A DNA stretch of 54,480 nucleotides from Microvirga sp. GTDB taxonomy: Bacteria; Pseudomonadota; Alphaproteobacteria; Rhizobiales; Beijerinckiaceae. Position 1 is the stretch's first letter. Each line of letters opens with the position of its first letter. The notes under the pieces were generated by a model. That model made no database searches, was not told where the DNA came from, and saw nothing but the letters and a program-made list of their open reading frames with translations. The position numbers and the translations under genes are program-made. This document shows positions 24,840 through 33,782 of the stretch, one piece after another. The stretch lies in NCBI RefSeq assembly GCF_014699075.1, contig NZ_JACXAB010000026.1, positions 1 through 54,480 of the forward strand, written 5' to 3'.

Positions 24840-25412
24840 ATGCGACTTAAACATTTAATCCTTGCCGCAGCATCGGTCGGAGCCGCAACACCGGCATTGG
24901 CCCACACCGGGGTGCATTCAATGTCGGGCTTTGCCGCCGGTTTCCTGCATCCCCTTGGCGGGTTCGATCACATGATCGCCATGCTCGGCGTTGGTCTTTT
25001 CGCCGCATCGCTAGGCAGCCGTGCCCTCATTGTGGTGCCCGCGAGCTTTGTGTTGATGATGATCGTAGGCGGAGTCATTGGACTGGCGGGAATCAATCTT
25101 CCGGCCGTTGAGGTGTCCATAGCTGCTTCGGTGGTTGCCGTCGGTGCTGTGGTGGCCTTGGGCCGGTCTTGGCCACTGAGCGCCGCGGCGATGCTCGTGG
25201 GCTTCTTTGCGCTTTTTCATGGTTACGCGCATGGCACCGAAGTTCCGTCCGGCGCCACTGCATTTTCATATAGCGTAGGTTTCAGCCTCGCGAGTGCAGC
25301 CCTGCATGCCCTCGGTATCGGCCTGAGCCGTATAGCCATGGGTCATGAGAAAGCTAATCAGTTTCTCGGTGCCGCAATCACCCTTGCGGGCTTCGTAATA
25401 GCATTTGGGTAG
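24840..25412 (+). CDS. ureJ: HupE/UreJ family nickel transporter
   Basis: 190 residues. Signal peptide ending ALAHTG, then six predicted membrane helices. HPLGGFDHMIAMLGVG (helix 1) and FFALFHGYAHGTE (helix 4) hold the family's conserved His and Asp for Ni2+. As the last urease-operon gene it should supply nickel for UreE and UreG. The IS6 element begins 308 bases downstream. Confidence 0.93.
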   Translation: MRLKHLILAAASVGAATPALAHTGVHSMSGFAAGFLHPLGGFDHMIAMLGVGLFAASLGSRALIVVPASFVLMMIVGGVIGLAGINLPAVEVSIAASVVAVGAVVALGRSWPLSAAAMLVGFFALFHGYAHGTEVPSGATAFSYSVGFSLASAALHALGIGLSRIAMGHEKANQFLGAAITLAGFVIAFG

Positions 25413-25720
25413 AGACAATGACACGACCTCCGCGGAAAAATCGGAAACTGCACTTCGGTTCTCTCATTGGCGGCTGATCTTCAGCCTATGACGAGGAGTA
25501 CTGCTTTTGGCACTCCTGAGACGTAATCGCTTGGTCCGATTTCGTGGACATGAGCCGATGTGCTTCGCGAGCATGACGCTGCGCGGGCACCGGATGCAAG
25601 GTTACAAGCCACAGCGGACCAGGACGTGGAGCGGGTTCTTCCGCGCATCAAGCCCAGCTCCGATCCCTCCAGCGGCTGATCCAAGGAGCAAACTGCCTGC
25701 GATGGTGATATCCGGTGAAC
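25413..25720. other. Gap between ureJ and the first IS element; possible decayed sequence
   Basis: 308 bases. Short Arg/Ser/Pro-rich frames on both strands suggest remnants of a gene cut by the adjacent element, but nothing is identifiable. The left flank is not groEL, although the right flank of the element is. Confidence 0.4.
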
Positions 25721-26543
25721 GGTACTGTCAATTGGCAAGGGACTGGGGCCTATGGCAGGGTCTTGGGCATGAGCACGACATCCAACCCCTACCGAGGCTT
25801 CCGCTTTCCAGCCGAAATCATCAGTCAGGCGGTGTGGCTGTATCACTGCTTCAGCTTGAGCCTGCGTGAGGTCGAGTTGATCCTGGCAGCGCGGGGCATC
25901 GTGGTCAGCTACGAGACCATCCGCGCGTGGAGCCTCCGCTACGGACGGACCTACGCCAACAGCCTCAAACGGTGCCGGCCGAAACCCGGTGACAAATGGT
26001 TTCTCGATGAGGTGTTTGTTCGCATCCGAGGCAAACTGCATTATCTCTGGCAGGCGGTCGACCAGCACGGCAACGTACTCGATGTGTTGGTCCAGAGTCG
26101 CCGGAACACAAAGGCCGCCAAGCGCTTCTTTCGCAAGCGGCTGAAGGGCTTGCGCTATGTGCCGACAGTGATCGTGACGGACAAACTTGGCTCTTATGGC
26201 GCTGCCGAACGCGAGATCTTGCCGGGCGTGGAACATCGGCAGAGCCGGTATCTCAACAACCGCTGTGAGGTCTCACACCAACCCACCCGACGACGGGAGC
26301 GCCACATGAGGCGGTTCAAATCAGCCCGGCAGGCCCAGCAATTTCTCGCCACTCACACTCCGATCCACAACCACTTCCAACTTCGCCGTCACCGTCTTTC
26401 TGCCAGCGAGTACCGCGTTGCCCGCAATCGCGCTTTCAGTTCTTGGCGCGATGCGACTGGTACTGCCCTCGTCGGCTGATGTGGGCAATCACGATGACTG
26501 CCCCAGCGATAGGTTCGTCTGTTTACGTCAACTTGACAGTACC
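25721..26543 (+). mobile_element. IS6-family insertion sequence (823 bp)
   Basis: Ends are inverted: GGTACTGTCAA at 25721-25731 and TTGACAGTACC at 26533-26543. One transposase gene fills the interior. Eight bases outside the left end (CGGTGAAC) and the right end (GTCGACCC) do not match, so there is no target duplication; the right end abuts the tail of groEL. This fits adjacent deletion or cointegrate resolution. Confidence 0.85.
25769..26479 (+). CDS. IS6-family DDE transposase
   Basis: 236 residues from MSTTSNPYRG. N-terminal helix-turn-helix region (VVSYETIRAWSLRYG), then the DDE core: Asp in WFLDEVFV, Asp in VTDKLGSY, Glu in NNRCEVSHQ, followed by the RRRERHMRRFKS block of this family. 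The gene is intact, so the element may still be active. Its sequence differs clearly from the two other IS6-type transposases in the window. Confidence 0.92.
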   Translation: MSTTSNPYRGFRFPAEIISQAVWLYHCFSLSLREVELILAARGIVVSYETIRAWSLRYGRTYANSLKRCRPKPGDKWFLDEVFVRIRGKLHYLWQAVDQHGNVLDVLVQSRRNTKAAKRFFRKRLKGLRYVPTVIVTDKLGSYGAAEREILPGVEHRQSRYLNNRCEVSHQPTRRRERHMRRFKSARQAQQFLATHTPIHNHFQLRRHRLSASEYRVARNRAFSSWRDATGTALVG

Positions 26544-26708
26544 GTCGACCCAGCCAAGGTCGTGCGCACGGCTCTGCAGAATGCTGCGTCGGTCGCTGGT
26601 CTGCTGGTCACCACCGAGGCCATGGTTGCCGAGGCTCCGAAGAAAGAATCCGCTCCGGCGATGCCAGGTGGCGGAATGGGCGGCGGCATGGGCGGTATGG
26701 ACTTCTAA
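26544..26708 (+). pseudogene. groL: GroEL C-terminal fragment (last 54 codons)
   Basis: Starting at the first base after the IS end, the frame reads VDPAKVVRTALQNAASVAGL, continues through LVTTEAMVAE, and ends in the Gly-Met tail GGGMGGGMGGMDF with TAA. This is the unmistakable end of chaperonin 60. About 490 codons are missing, so it cannot be functional. A full-length groEL must exist elsewhere in the genome. Confidence 0.93.
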
Positions 26709-26735
26709 GGTCCTGCTCCCATCATACCCAGTGGA

Positions 26736-26764
26736 AAGGCCCCGGAGTGATCTGGGGCCTTTTC
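26736..26764 (+). terminator. Rho-independent terminator of the former groEL gene
   Basis: AAGGCCCC and GGGGCCTT form an 8-bp stem around a short loop, followed by TTCGTTT, 28 bases after the groEL stop. Confidence 0.75.
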
Positions 26765-26969
26765 GTTTGTGCTATGATTTTTCAATAGGCCGTCCAACAG
26801 GTGAAGTTGGGCCGGACAACTGCGCCGCACTACGCCTGCTGTGAGACCGAGTCGTCGGCCGTTCTCCATCCTTTGCAACGGCCGCGTCAATTCTGGCAGG
26901 GATAAGGTGCTCGGTAGGGGAGCCGGCCGAACATTTCTTCGTCCAACCATGCCCGAGGCAATAATCGCA

Positions 26970-27290
26970 TCAGCACTTATTCAGCACGACCACATTGAAT
27001 TCAGCCGTATTGGTGCCCTTGCTCGGCTCAATCCTCCCGAGGAGGGTGGGCGAGACGTTCCACCTCTGCCCAGTGCCGGTGATCACCGTCACGGTCTTCT
27101 TGTTGAAGCGCGTCAGCATGCCCTCAAGTTGACCCTGGCCGGGAGGCTGGAAGGTGACCCGGTCGCCAATCTTGAACTCCAGCATCTCCACATGAGCGCG
27201 CATCTGGTCGAGAAGGCGCAGGCGCTCGACGATGCGGTGGTTGAGATCGATAAGCTCGGCTTCGGTCAGCTGGTCAATGTCGATCTTCAT
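26970..27290 (-). CDS. Hypothetical protein with an N-terminal helix and a KOW-like beta segment
   Basis: 106 residues. Residues 1-40 are helical (LTEAELIDLNHRIVERLRLL). Residues 41-80 read as a small SH3/KOW-like barrel: FKIGDRVTFQPPG then GMLTRFNKKTVTVITG and GQRWNVSPTLL. Such proteins may bind RNA or protein. No ribosome site is clear; a hairpin stands just upstream. I know similar small proteins in many alphaproteobacteria, none with a proven role. Confidence 0.7.
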   Translation of the reverse strand: MKIDIDQLTEAELIDLNHRIVERLRLLDQMRAHVEMLEFKIGDRVTFQPPGQGQLEGMLTRFNKKTVTVITGTGQRWNVSPTLLGRIEPSKGTNTAEFNVVVLNKC

Positions 27291-27313
27291 AGAGGTGCCA
27301 TATTCTAGAGCCG

Positions 27314-27342
27314 GCTGGCCATCGAGCGAATGTCTGGCCAGC
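27314..27342. other. Stable hairpin upstream of the KOW-like gene
   Basis: GCTGGCCA (27314-27321) and TGGCCAGC (27335-27342) pair perfectly around 13 bases; GCTTTTG follows on the plus strand. It is a weak plus-strand terminator, or a leader hairpin for the minus-strand gene that begins 24 bases away. Confidence 0.45.
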
Positions 27343-27534
27343 GCTTTTGCCTGTCAAGCGCTCGATGCAGCTTCCAAGCGCTGTGGTGCGGAAGGACTGC
27401 GTTGCACGGATCAGGGGAGTTGGCACTCGAAAGAGGCCCAGGTGAAGCAAAGGGCAAGATGTCGTCGGCGCAATAGGCAGGTCGAGCCTCTGGTCGAGTA
27501 GACCGGTTGAGGCTATGCGCGGGACCACGCAGAA

Positions 27535-28884
27535 CTACGAAGCACGGGGCGGGGCGGCTCGATCACCTTCCGCATTGGGAGGCGACTGCCAGCCCCGCAC
27601 TAGGCCAGAGAACAGCCAGAGCATCGCCCCCACCGCGGCCGCGGCCATCGCCCACCAGAGTGCGGTCGACAGTGCCGCGGCGTCGATCACCGGCCACGGA
27701 TGTTGCGCTAGTTCGGCGCCACGCTCCGTCACCCAGTGCCAAGCCGTATGGGCCACCAGTGCTGACAGGATAATCGTGCCGATCCTTTCGGGCACCACAT
27801 ACTTGAACAAGAGACCAAGTGCCGGAACCGCTACTGCCAGCACAACCAGCTGGCCGACCTCCACACCTACATTGAACGCCAAGAGCGAGGTGATCAGGTG
27901 CGAGCCGGCAAATTGCAGGCGTTCGCTCAGCAGGAATGAGAAGGCGAAACCATGCACGAGGCCAAATGCGAAGGCGACGAACCAGCGCCTCTCCGTGCTG
28001 GGGCCGACGATGTTTTCCAGTGCCATATAGAGGATCGAGATTGCCACGAGCGTCTCGATCAGCGGCGTAAACCACAAGGCGCTCGGCGCAAGGCCATAGG
28101 CCGAAGCGATTAGCGTAATCGAATGAGCGATCGTAAAGGCGGTCACCACGACGGCAAGTGGGCGGAGGCGCCGGAATGGGATGACCAAGGCGAGCAAGAA
28201 GAGAAGATGGTCGATGCCCTCCAGGATGTGGAGAAAGCCGTCCTCAGCGAAGAGCAGGAACGCCTGCAGCCAGCTCGGATCGAGATGAACGATGCCGACA
28301 CCGGCGTGAACATCGAACACCCGTTCCGGGCTGTCGGGCGACAGGAAGCGCATTATTATGTTAACCTTGAGCCCGAGACGGGTCAGTCCCGGCCGGATGG
28401 CGAAATCTGATTGGTCCGATTGAATCGTATATTCATAGGCGACGTCCAGCAGACCCTGCTTCCAATAGATCTCCGTGTCCGCCGGCAACGGACCGCTTCG
28501 GATATGGGCCAGCGCCTGCTCGTAGCTCGCAAAGGAGCGGTCGGAGGTCAGCGACACCCGCGAGCCGACAAGCTGGGGCTTTCCCAGCAATGTGCCATTC
28601 TCGTAGACCTCAACGAAATCACGGATCCAGACCTGGGCGGCGTGCTGCAGCGGCGCATCGATGCGCGACAGGTCCAGGAATCCGTTGGGCTTGAGCGGCA
28701 CATCGACGTCGCGCAGAGACTCCATCGGTGCCCGCACTAGGAAGGTCAGTGTCTTGCCCTCCGGCTTTAGGAAAGCCAGGACCGTGACCTCGTTGGGCAC
28801 TTCATGGGCTGAGGTGCGCATGGGCCAGCCAATCAGCAGGGCGGCTGCGATGATGAATGCAAAGACGATCCGAAGGGGCGCCAT
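27535..28884 (-). CDS. HupE/UreJ_2-type membrane protein
   Basis: 449 residues from MAPLRIVFAF. Signal peptide ending TSAHEV, a periplasmic beta-rich domain to about residue 200, then six or seven helices. LEGIDHLLFLLALVIP and FGLVHGFAFSFLL carry the conserved Asp/His of HupE/UreJ relatives, and the last helices include HTAWHWV. Homologues are suspected transporters; metal is unproven. The ATG has only a weak ribosome site. Divergent from the NHL gene with 103 bases between. Confidence 0.85.
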   Translation of the reverse strand: MAPLRIVFAFIIAAALLIGWPMRTSAHEVPNEVTVLAFLKPEGKTLTFLVRAPMESLRDVDVPLKPNGFLDLSRIDAPLQHAAQVWIRDFVEVYENGTLLGKPQLVGSRVSLTSDRSFASYEQALAHIRSGPLPADTEIYWKQGLLDVAYEYTIQSDQSDFAIRPGLTRLGLKVNIIMRFLSPDSPERVFDVHAGVGIVHLDPSWLQAFLLFAEDGFLHILEGIDHLLFLLALVIPFRRLRPLAVVVTAFTIAHSITLIASAYGLAPSALWFTPLIETLVAISILYMALENIVGPSTERRWFVAFAFGLVHGFAFSFLLSERLQFAGSHLITSLLAFNVGVEVGQLVVLAVAVPALGLLFKYVVPERIGTIILSALVAHTAWHWVTERGAELAQHPWPVIDAAALSTALWWAMAAAAVGAMLWLFSGLVRGWQSPPNAEGDRAAPPRAS

Positions 28885-28987
28885 GATTCTCGATGGTTCT
28901 CGACAGCAGAGCCCAGCTTGGCTACATTTCAATATATTGACAAGAGCGGCGCCAAGCTGCCCGGCAAGGGGGCCGGGAGGAAACAGA

Positions 28988-30400
28988 ATGAGACAGCTCT
29001 TCTGGAGTCGCAGGGCGTTTGTCGGTGTAAGTTTCCTGGCAGTTATGGCGGCGCTCGGCACGGGCCAGCTTCTGCTGCAGAAGGCTATTGCGCAGGGCAA
29101 GGAGGCCCCGCGCTTTGAGGTCGATCCATTCTGGCCGAAGCCCATGCCCAACAACTGGGTGCTCGGCCAGACAATCGGTGTGGCGGTCGATTCGCGCGAC
29201 CATATCTGGATCGTCCACCGTGGCTCGGACCCGGCCGCTCTGGACAATACGGAACTAGCCGTTCCGATTACCGGCAACCGCGCCGGTCAGCGTGTTGGGG
29301 AATGCTGCAATCCCTCGCCACCGGTCATGGAGTTCGACCAGGCAGGCAATCTCGTAAATTCCTGGGGCGGCCCTTCTCCAACAAGGGAATATGAGTGGCC
29401 TTCGTCCAATCACGGCATCGCGGTCGATGCAGAAGGCTTCGTCTATATTGGCGGAAATGGCGCCGGCGATGCGCATGTCCTGAAGTTCACCCGCGACGGC
29501 AAGTTCGTCGCTCAGTGGGGCCGGGCGGGTGCTCGCCAGGCTAAGCCCGCGGCTGCGGCCTCGGATCCACTGGCCGGGTATGCCGGCGTGGCGCCAGGGG
29601 GCAGTGTTCCCGCCGCGGGCGCGGCGACTCCTGCAGCGGGCACTGCTGCTCCTTCTGCGGGGGCAACTCCTGCCGCGAGCGCTGCGGCTCCTTCCGCTGC
29701 CGCACCTGCCGCGGCAGCCGCGCCGACCTACCAGGCCAACAGCCATGATCAGGAGAGTTTTGGCCGGGTCGCAAAGATCGACCTCGTTGAGAGCGCCAAC
29801 GAGGCCTACCTCTCGGATGGCTATCTGAACCACCGTGTGGCCGTGGTCGATATGGATACAGGCAAAATCAAGCGCTACTGGGGCGCCTACGGCAAGCCGC
29901 CGACTGACGAGGTCCTGCCGCCCTACAATCCAGCAGCTCCCGTGGCCCAGCAGTTCGCCAATCCCGTGCACTGCTCCAATGTCTCGAACGACGGCTTGGT
30001 CTATGTCTGCGACCGCGCGAATGATCGTATCCAGATCTTCCGCACCGATGGGACCTTTGTCAAAGAGGTGTTCGTCGCCACGCAAACCCTGGCCGACGGC
30101 TCGGTTTGGGACATTGATTTCTCCCATGATCCCGAGCAGCGGTTCCTCTATGTCGCTGATGGCGTGAACGAGCATGTGCGCGTCTTCAATCGCCAGACCA
30201 TGGAGGAGCTCTACAACTTCGGCTACGGCGGTCGTCAGCCGGGCATGTTCCTCGGTGTGCATTCCATCGCTGTAGACTCCAAGGGGAACATCTACACAAC
30301 TGAGACTTACACGGGTAAGCGCCTGCAGAAGTTCGTCAACAAAGGCGTCGGCCCTGTCTCAACGGTGAATGCGGCTATGCCCTGGCCAACGGCGCAGTAG
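28988..30400 (+). CDS. Secreted NHL-repeat beta-propeller protein with an Ala/Pro linker
   Basis: 470 residues; GGGAGG precedes the ATG at 28988, and a longer upstream frame is not used. Signal anchor 1-36 (ending KAIAQGKE). Repeats of the NHL type recur as GIAVDAEGFVYIGG, VFRTDG-like IQIFRTDGTFV, SIAVDSKGNIYTTE. Between about 185 and 250 an Ala/Pro/Ser/Gly linker interrupts the propeller. Two adjacent Cys lie at GECCNPSP. Known relatives include peptidyl-alpha-hydroxyglycine lyase-like proteins; no catalytic claim is made. Probably periplasmic. Confidence 0.85.
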   Translation: MRQLFWSRRAFVGVSFLAVMAALGTGQLLLQKAIAQGKEAPRFEVDPFWPKPMPNNWVLGQTIGVAVDSRDHIWIVHRGSDPAALDNTELAVPITGNRAGQRVGECCNPSPPVMEFDQAGNLVNSWGGPSPTREYEWPSSNHGIAVDAEGFVYIGGNGAGDAHVLKFTRDGKFVAQWGRAGARQAKPAAAASDPLAGYAGVAPGGSVPAAGAATPAAGTAAPSAGATPAASAAAPSAAAPAAAAAPTYQANSHDQESFGRVAKIDLVESANEAYLSDGYLNHRVAVVDMDTGKIKRYWGAYGKPPTDEVLPPYNPAAPVAQQFANPVHCSNVSNDGLVYVCDRANDRIQIFRTDGTFVKEVFVATQTLADGSVWDIDFSHDPEQRFLYVADGVNEHVRVFNRQTMEELYNFGYGGRQPGMFLGVHSIAVDSKGNIYTTETYTGKRLQKFVNKGVGPVSTVNAAMPWPTAQ

Positions 30401-30420
30401 ATAGGCTCGAACTCGCTTCG

Positions 30421-30447
30421 GCGTCGGCTCCTCATCGGGGCCGGCGC
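30421..30447. terminator. Hairpin between convergent genes
   Basis: GCGTCGGCTCC (30421-30431) pairs with GGGGCCGGCGC (30437-30447), two G-U wobbles, five-base loop. It has no T run on either side. It sits between the NHL gene and the topoisomerase gene and may serve both. Confidence 0.4.
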
Positions 30448-30452
30448 GTTCA

Positions 30453-32951
30453 CTATCCGTCTTCGCCGAAAGCTACAGTGCGCGATTTTGAGCGCTGACG
30501 TGGCGCCTTGGCTCTTGGCTCTGACGGCCTCCTTACGGACGCAGACACTCGCTTTGGTCCAACATCGCTGTTGCCCGCGCGGGCTGGGCGGCGGCCTCTT
30601 GGAGCGACGGGCCGGTTCTTTTCGTCAGGATGCTGTGCCTTCAGCGAGTGTTCATCGAGAAAAGTGCGGCAAGCGGCAAAGTCATCTAACACTGCGGGTG
30701 GGCACTCGATCCCTTTCTGTTCGGCCAGGGACCGAGCATAGCGCACCATTGCCTCACTTGGAGAACGCGGGCCGGTCTGCGGTGTTGCCGTAGTAGGTCC
30801 AGACGATCGTTGTGGTGCATGGTGGTCCAGGAACGTCCGGCAGATGGCACTATTGGACTTCAGCCCGCGGGGAAGCTTCAGGCCACGCTGGGCAGCAATC
30901 GATGTCGCGAAAGCAATCATCGCCTTCGTTGGGGGCTTCCCATCCGCTGTGGAGGGCGTTGGGAGATATGCCGGATCGAGAGCAACAGCGCCGGACTGTC
31001 CAATCGTCGTGATCAGCTCTCTGACACGGCTGCGGGTTCGCTCCTGATAGGCTGCCGCTCGGCGGGCCGCCTCTGCGCGTGTGGCTGCGCGCCCGATCTC
31101 AGCAAGATCAGCCTCGAACATTGCCCGACCAACTGGGTCGCCATAGGCCGGAAAGACACAACGAACAGCAGCGATCAATGCGAGACCAACCTCAGTCACC
31201 TGGATTGGCGGATCCCTGCCCTTCAGCAGTTCAACATACTGGCTCTTCTGGAGCTTGGGCAGGATTGTGTCGCGGGTCGCCGCGGTCCCGAGACCCTTGG
31301 GTTCATTTGGGTTCGCTGGGTTCTCGAGAGCTGCCTTGAGGGCTGGGTCTTCCACCTGATCAACGAGGCGCCCCATGACCACCGGCAGCTCGCCACGGGT
31401 GATGCGGCGGGGTGGCTCGGTTTTGGCAGTCTCGATCCAAGCGTTGGTCGCTTTCCCCGGCTCGTTGTCCCGAACGGGCGGCAGGCGTCCAATGGTCGGT
31501 TCCTCCTCCGGCTTGGCCTTGCCTGGAACAACTTCATTGTCCTCATCAGCCTCGGCTCCATAGACAGCTCGCCAGCCCGGCGACTTGATTACGCTGCCGC
31601 TGACTGAAAACCGCTTTGGACTGAGTGACGTCGCGACTTGCACAGCAATTGTGGTTCGAGCGTCAATACCGTCAGGCAGGTGGGCTGCCAGAAAGCTCTT
31701 GGCCACTAACTCCCAGAGACGCAGCTGATCCCCATTAATGCTCCCCAGCTGAGGCACCTTGCGCAGTGGCACAATGGCGTGGTGCTCGCCCGGATCCTTG
31801 ACGTAATGGCCTTTGTTGCCCTTGCGAAACACCAGTTTGCCTGCTGCCGGCACGAGGCTCGCAAGATCAGTTAGGATCCCGACAACACTCGCGATCACAG
31901 AACTGGCGTCGCCAGTCTGGCTTTCCGGCAGGTGCTCAGACTCGGTGCGAGGATAGGTCAAGTATCCCTGGTCGTAGAGCTCCTGCGCCAGCTTAGCCGT
32001 GTGCTGTGGATCCCAGCCGAAGCGCTTGGCGCAGCGGCGTGCGAGAGTGTCTTTTGAGAACAGGCGAGGAGGCGATCGACGCACATCCTTCTGCTCGACA
32101 CCGAGCGGGCCCGACCAGAAAGCGGCTGCCTGCTGGATCGTCTCGGCGATCTGCTTAGCGAGGATCTTGTCCTTTGGCGCGTGCCAGAGGGTGATCTCGG
32201 CTCCGCTGTCCGCCGTAACGGCCAGGGCGATCTTGAAATAGTCCTGAGGGACAAAATTGCGAATGCGCTTTTCGAGGTCAGCCAGGATAGCGAGCGTCGG
32301 AGTTTGCACGCCGCCAAAGCGCCAAGGCTGTCGGAAAGCCGGTGGCCGGAGCCTTAACGAAATGGCGCGCGTGCCGTTGAGCCCCAGGTGGTAATCCTCA
32401 TATTGGCGGCACAGAGCCTCCAGATAGGCGGCATAGTCCCGCTCACCCGAGTCCGGCTCCTTGGCCATAGCCGAGAAGGCCCGGCGGATCGAGATCTCAT
32501 CAAGAGCTCCCAGCTTGAGACGATCCACCCGACCCCGGTAGCCAAGGTGCTCGAGCACCTCCCAAGCAATCATTGAGCCTTCTCGGCCAGGATCAGTGGC
32601 GATGATGACCCGCTCTACGCCTTGGAGAGCCTGCTTGATCGCCTCGACCTTGGGCTTGTGCGACTGGCCCGAGCGGCTGGTGCCGTATGTAACAGGAATA
32701 CGCTCGAGCACGATCGGCAGAGTATCAAGGCGCCACGATTTCCACTCGTCCCGGATGTTGCCGGGTTCCTCGGCAGCTAGGAGGTGGCCCTCGGCTGAAA
32801 CACAGATCGTTGTTGGCGATTTGAAGAACCGCTGCAGCTGGCGCATGGCCGAGGGCTTCTCAAAGAAGAACAGCGTGCGCGAGGCTGACTGGGCCGCCAT
32901 CATCTTCAATCGTGCAATGCTATTGCAGCCTGTAGCCCAGAGCTGGGTCAC
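30453..32951 (-). CDS. topB: Type IA DNA topoisomerase (topoisomerase III type)
   Basis: 832 residues from a GTG; an ATG 16 codons later (32903) is an equally good start. Relaxes and decatenates DNA through a 5'-phosphotyrosine. Toprim marks are FFFEKPSAM (about 29-36) and the acidic triad region ATDPGREGS (about 118-126); catalytic Tyr333 is in LTYPRTES. The C-terminus lacks Cys4 zinc fingers and instead holds two copies of a roughly 38-residue unit (about 673-711 and 730-767) and a basic tail. Such enzymes are common on plasmids and integrative elements, but no transfer gene is near. Confidence 0.88.
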   Translation of the reverse strand: MTQLWATGCNSIARLKMMAAQSASRTLFFFEKPSAMRQLQRFFKSPTTICVSAEGHLLAAEEPGNIRDEWKSWRLDTLPIVLERIPVTYGTSRSGQSHKPKVEAIKQALQGVERVIIATDPGREGSMIAWEVLEHLGYRGRVDRLKLGALDEISIRRAFSAMAKEPDSGERDYAAYLEALCRQYEDYHLGLNGTRAISLRLRPPAFRQPWRFGGVQTPTLAILADLEKRIRNFVPQDYFKIALAVTADSGAEITLWHAPKDKILAKQIAETIQQAAAFWSGPLGVEQKDVRRSPPRLFSKDTLARRCAKRFGWDPQHTAKLAQELYDQGYLTYPRTESEHLPESQTGDASSVIASVVGILTDLASLVPAAGKLVFRKGNKGHYVKDPGEHHAIVPLRKVPQLGSINGDQLRLWELVAKSFLAAHLPDGIDARTTIAVQVATSLSPKRFSVSGSVIKSPGWRAVYGAEADEDNEVVPGKAKPEEEPTIGRLPPVRDNEPGKATNAWIETAKTEPPRRITRGELPVVMGRLVDQVEDPALKAALENPANPNEPKGLGTAATRDTILPKLQKSQYVELLKGRDPPIQVTEVGLALIAAVRCVFPAYGDPVGRAMFEADLAEIGRAATRAEAARRAAAYQERTRSRVRELITTIGQSGAVALDPAYLPTPSTADGKPPTKAMIAFATSIAAQRGLKLPRGLKSNSAICRTFLDHHAPQRSSGPTTATPQTGPRSPSEAMVRYARSLAEQKGIECPPAVLDDFAACRTFLDEHSLKAQHPDEKNRPVAPRGRRPARAGNSDVGPKRVSASVRRPSEPRAKAPRQRSKSRTVAFGEDG

Positions 32952-33445
32952 AAGCCTACAATCAAGAACGGATAGAGAACACTACCCGCGGTGACATCGC
33001 TGGTCAATGGAAGAATGGGAGTGGAGGTTAAGCAGCGCTAACAGCGCTCTCAGCGAACTGCAGGCACGGCTCTTTCTAAAGGTCTCAGAGTCTGCAAAGC
33101 AGAAGCGGTGTTGCTCTGCCAAGGAGCATCGCTGGGCAGGCACCAAATCAGATGATGAGTGCCGCGATTGTGGCCGTCACAGAATCTGCGAGAAAAAAGC
33201 AGCTCGCGGTTCAGACCAGCAGCGCAAGTCGAAGCAGCTAAGATGTTCTTTTGATTGAGATAAATGGCGGAGAGGGGGAGACTCTCGCTCCCGATGCAGA
33301 AAGTCCTTGCGCAGTAAGGGCTTCCGAGGCCCTCGCATGCATTGACTGTACCAGCTGCCTGTCCCGCTGTCCACGCGCAGGACGAGGGGCAGCAGGCCAA
33401 TCATCCAAATCCCAAGGACCGCTTCCAGCCTATAAGCGGAAGTCC
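32952..33445. other. Gap with no recognisable gene
   Basis: About 490 bases between the topoisomerase start and the GFA remnant. Frames up to 116 codons exist on both strands without ribosome sites or recognisable composition. Probably decayed sequence. Confidence 0.4.
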
Positions 33446-33659
33446 TCAAAAGTTCCGGAACTTCTCAGGTGGACCCAATCCGGACGTAAAGCTCCGGAAA
33501 GCTTCTTCCTGCACAACCATGAGAGCCGCATAGGCGCTGCCGGTCGCCTGCTGGTAGTCGCGACAGTGGCATTTCAGCATCGGATCGGTTTGGTGCCGTC
33601 TCATACCGAGTTGTTCCGCAGGCGCATCCGCCAGCCATCGGCTCCATCCCGTTTTCCAT
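33446..33659 (-). pseudogene. GFA (glutathione-dependent formaldehyde-activating) family gene, frameshifted and truncated
   Basis: On the minus strand the frame from an ATG at 33638-33659 reads AGGCACGTTRYETAP, the first zinc-binding segment of GFA proteins. A phase change near 33578 is then needed to read LKCHCRDYQQATGSAYAALM, the second zinc-binding CHC motif and the following strand; a stop comes at 33446-33448 after only about 70 codons, where the family needs 110 or more. Both the shift and the loss of the C-terminus make it non-functional. Confidence 0.7.
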
Positions 33660-33782
33660 CTGAAATCTCTGCTCCCTTGTCCAAAGCCTTAAGAACTCCA
33701 TTCTTCCTACCAAGAGGAACCCGGACTAAGCCGGTAACTGCGCGCCAACGCAGCCTCGCAAGAAATGACTCGGAGGAAGCTT

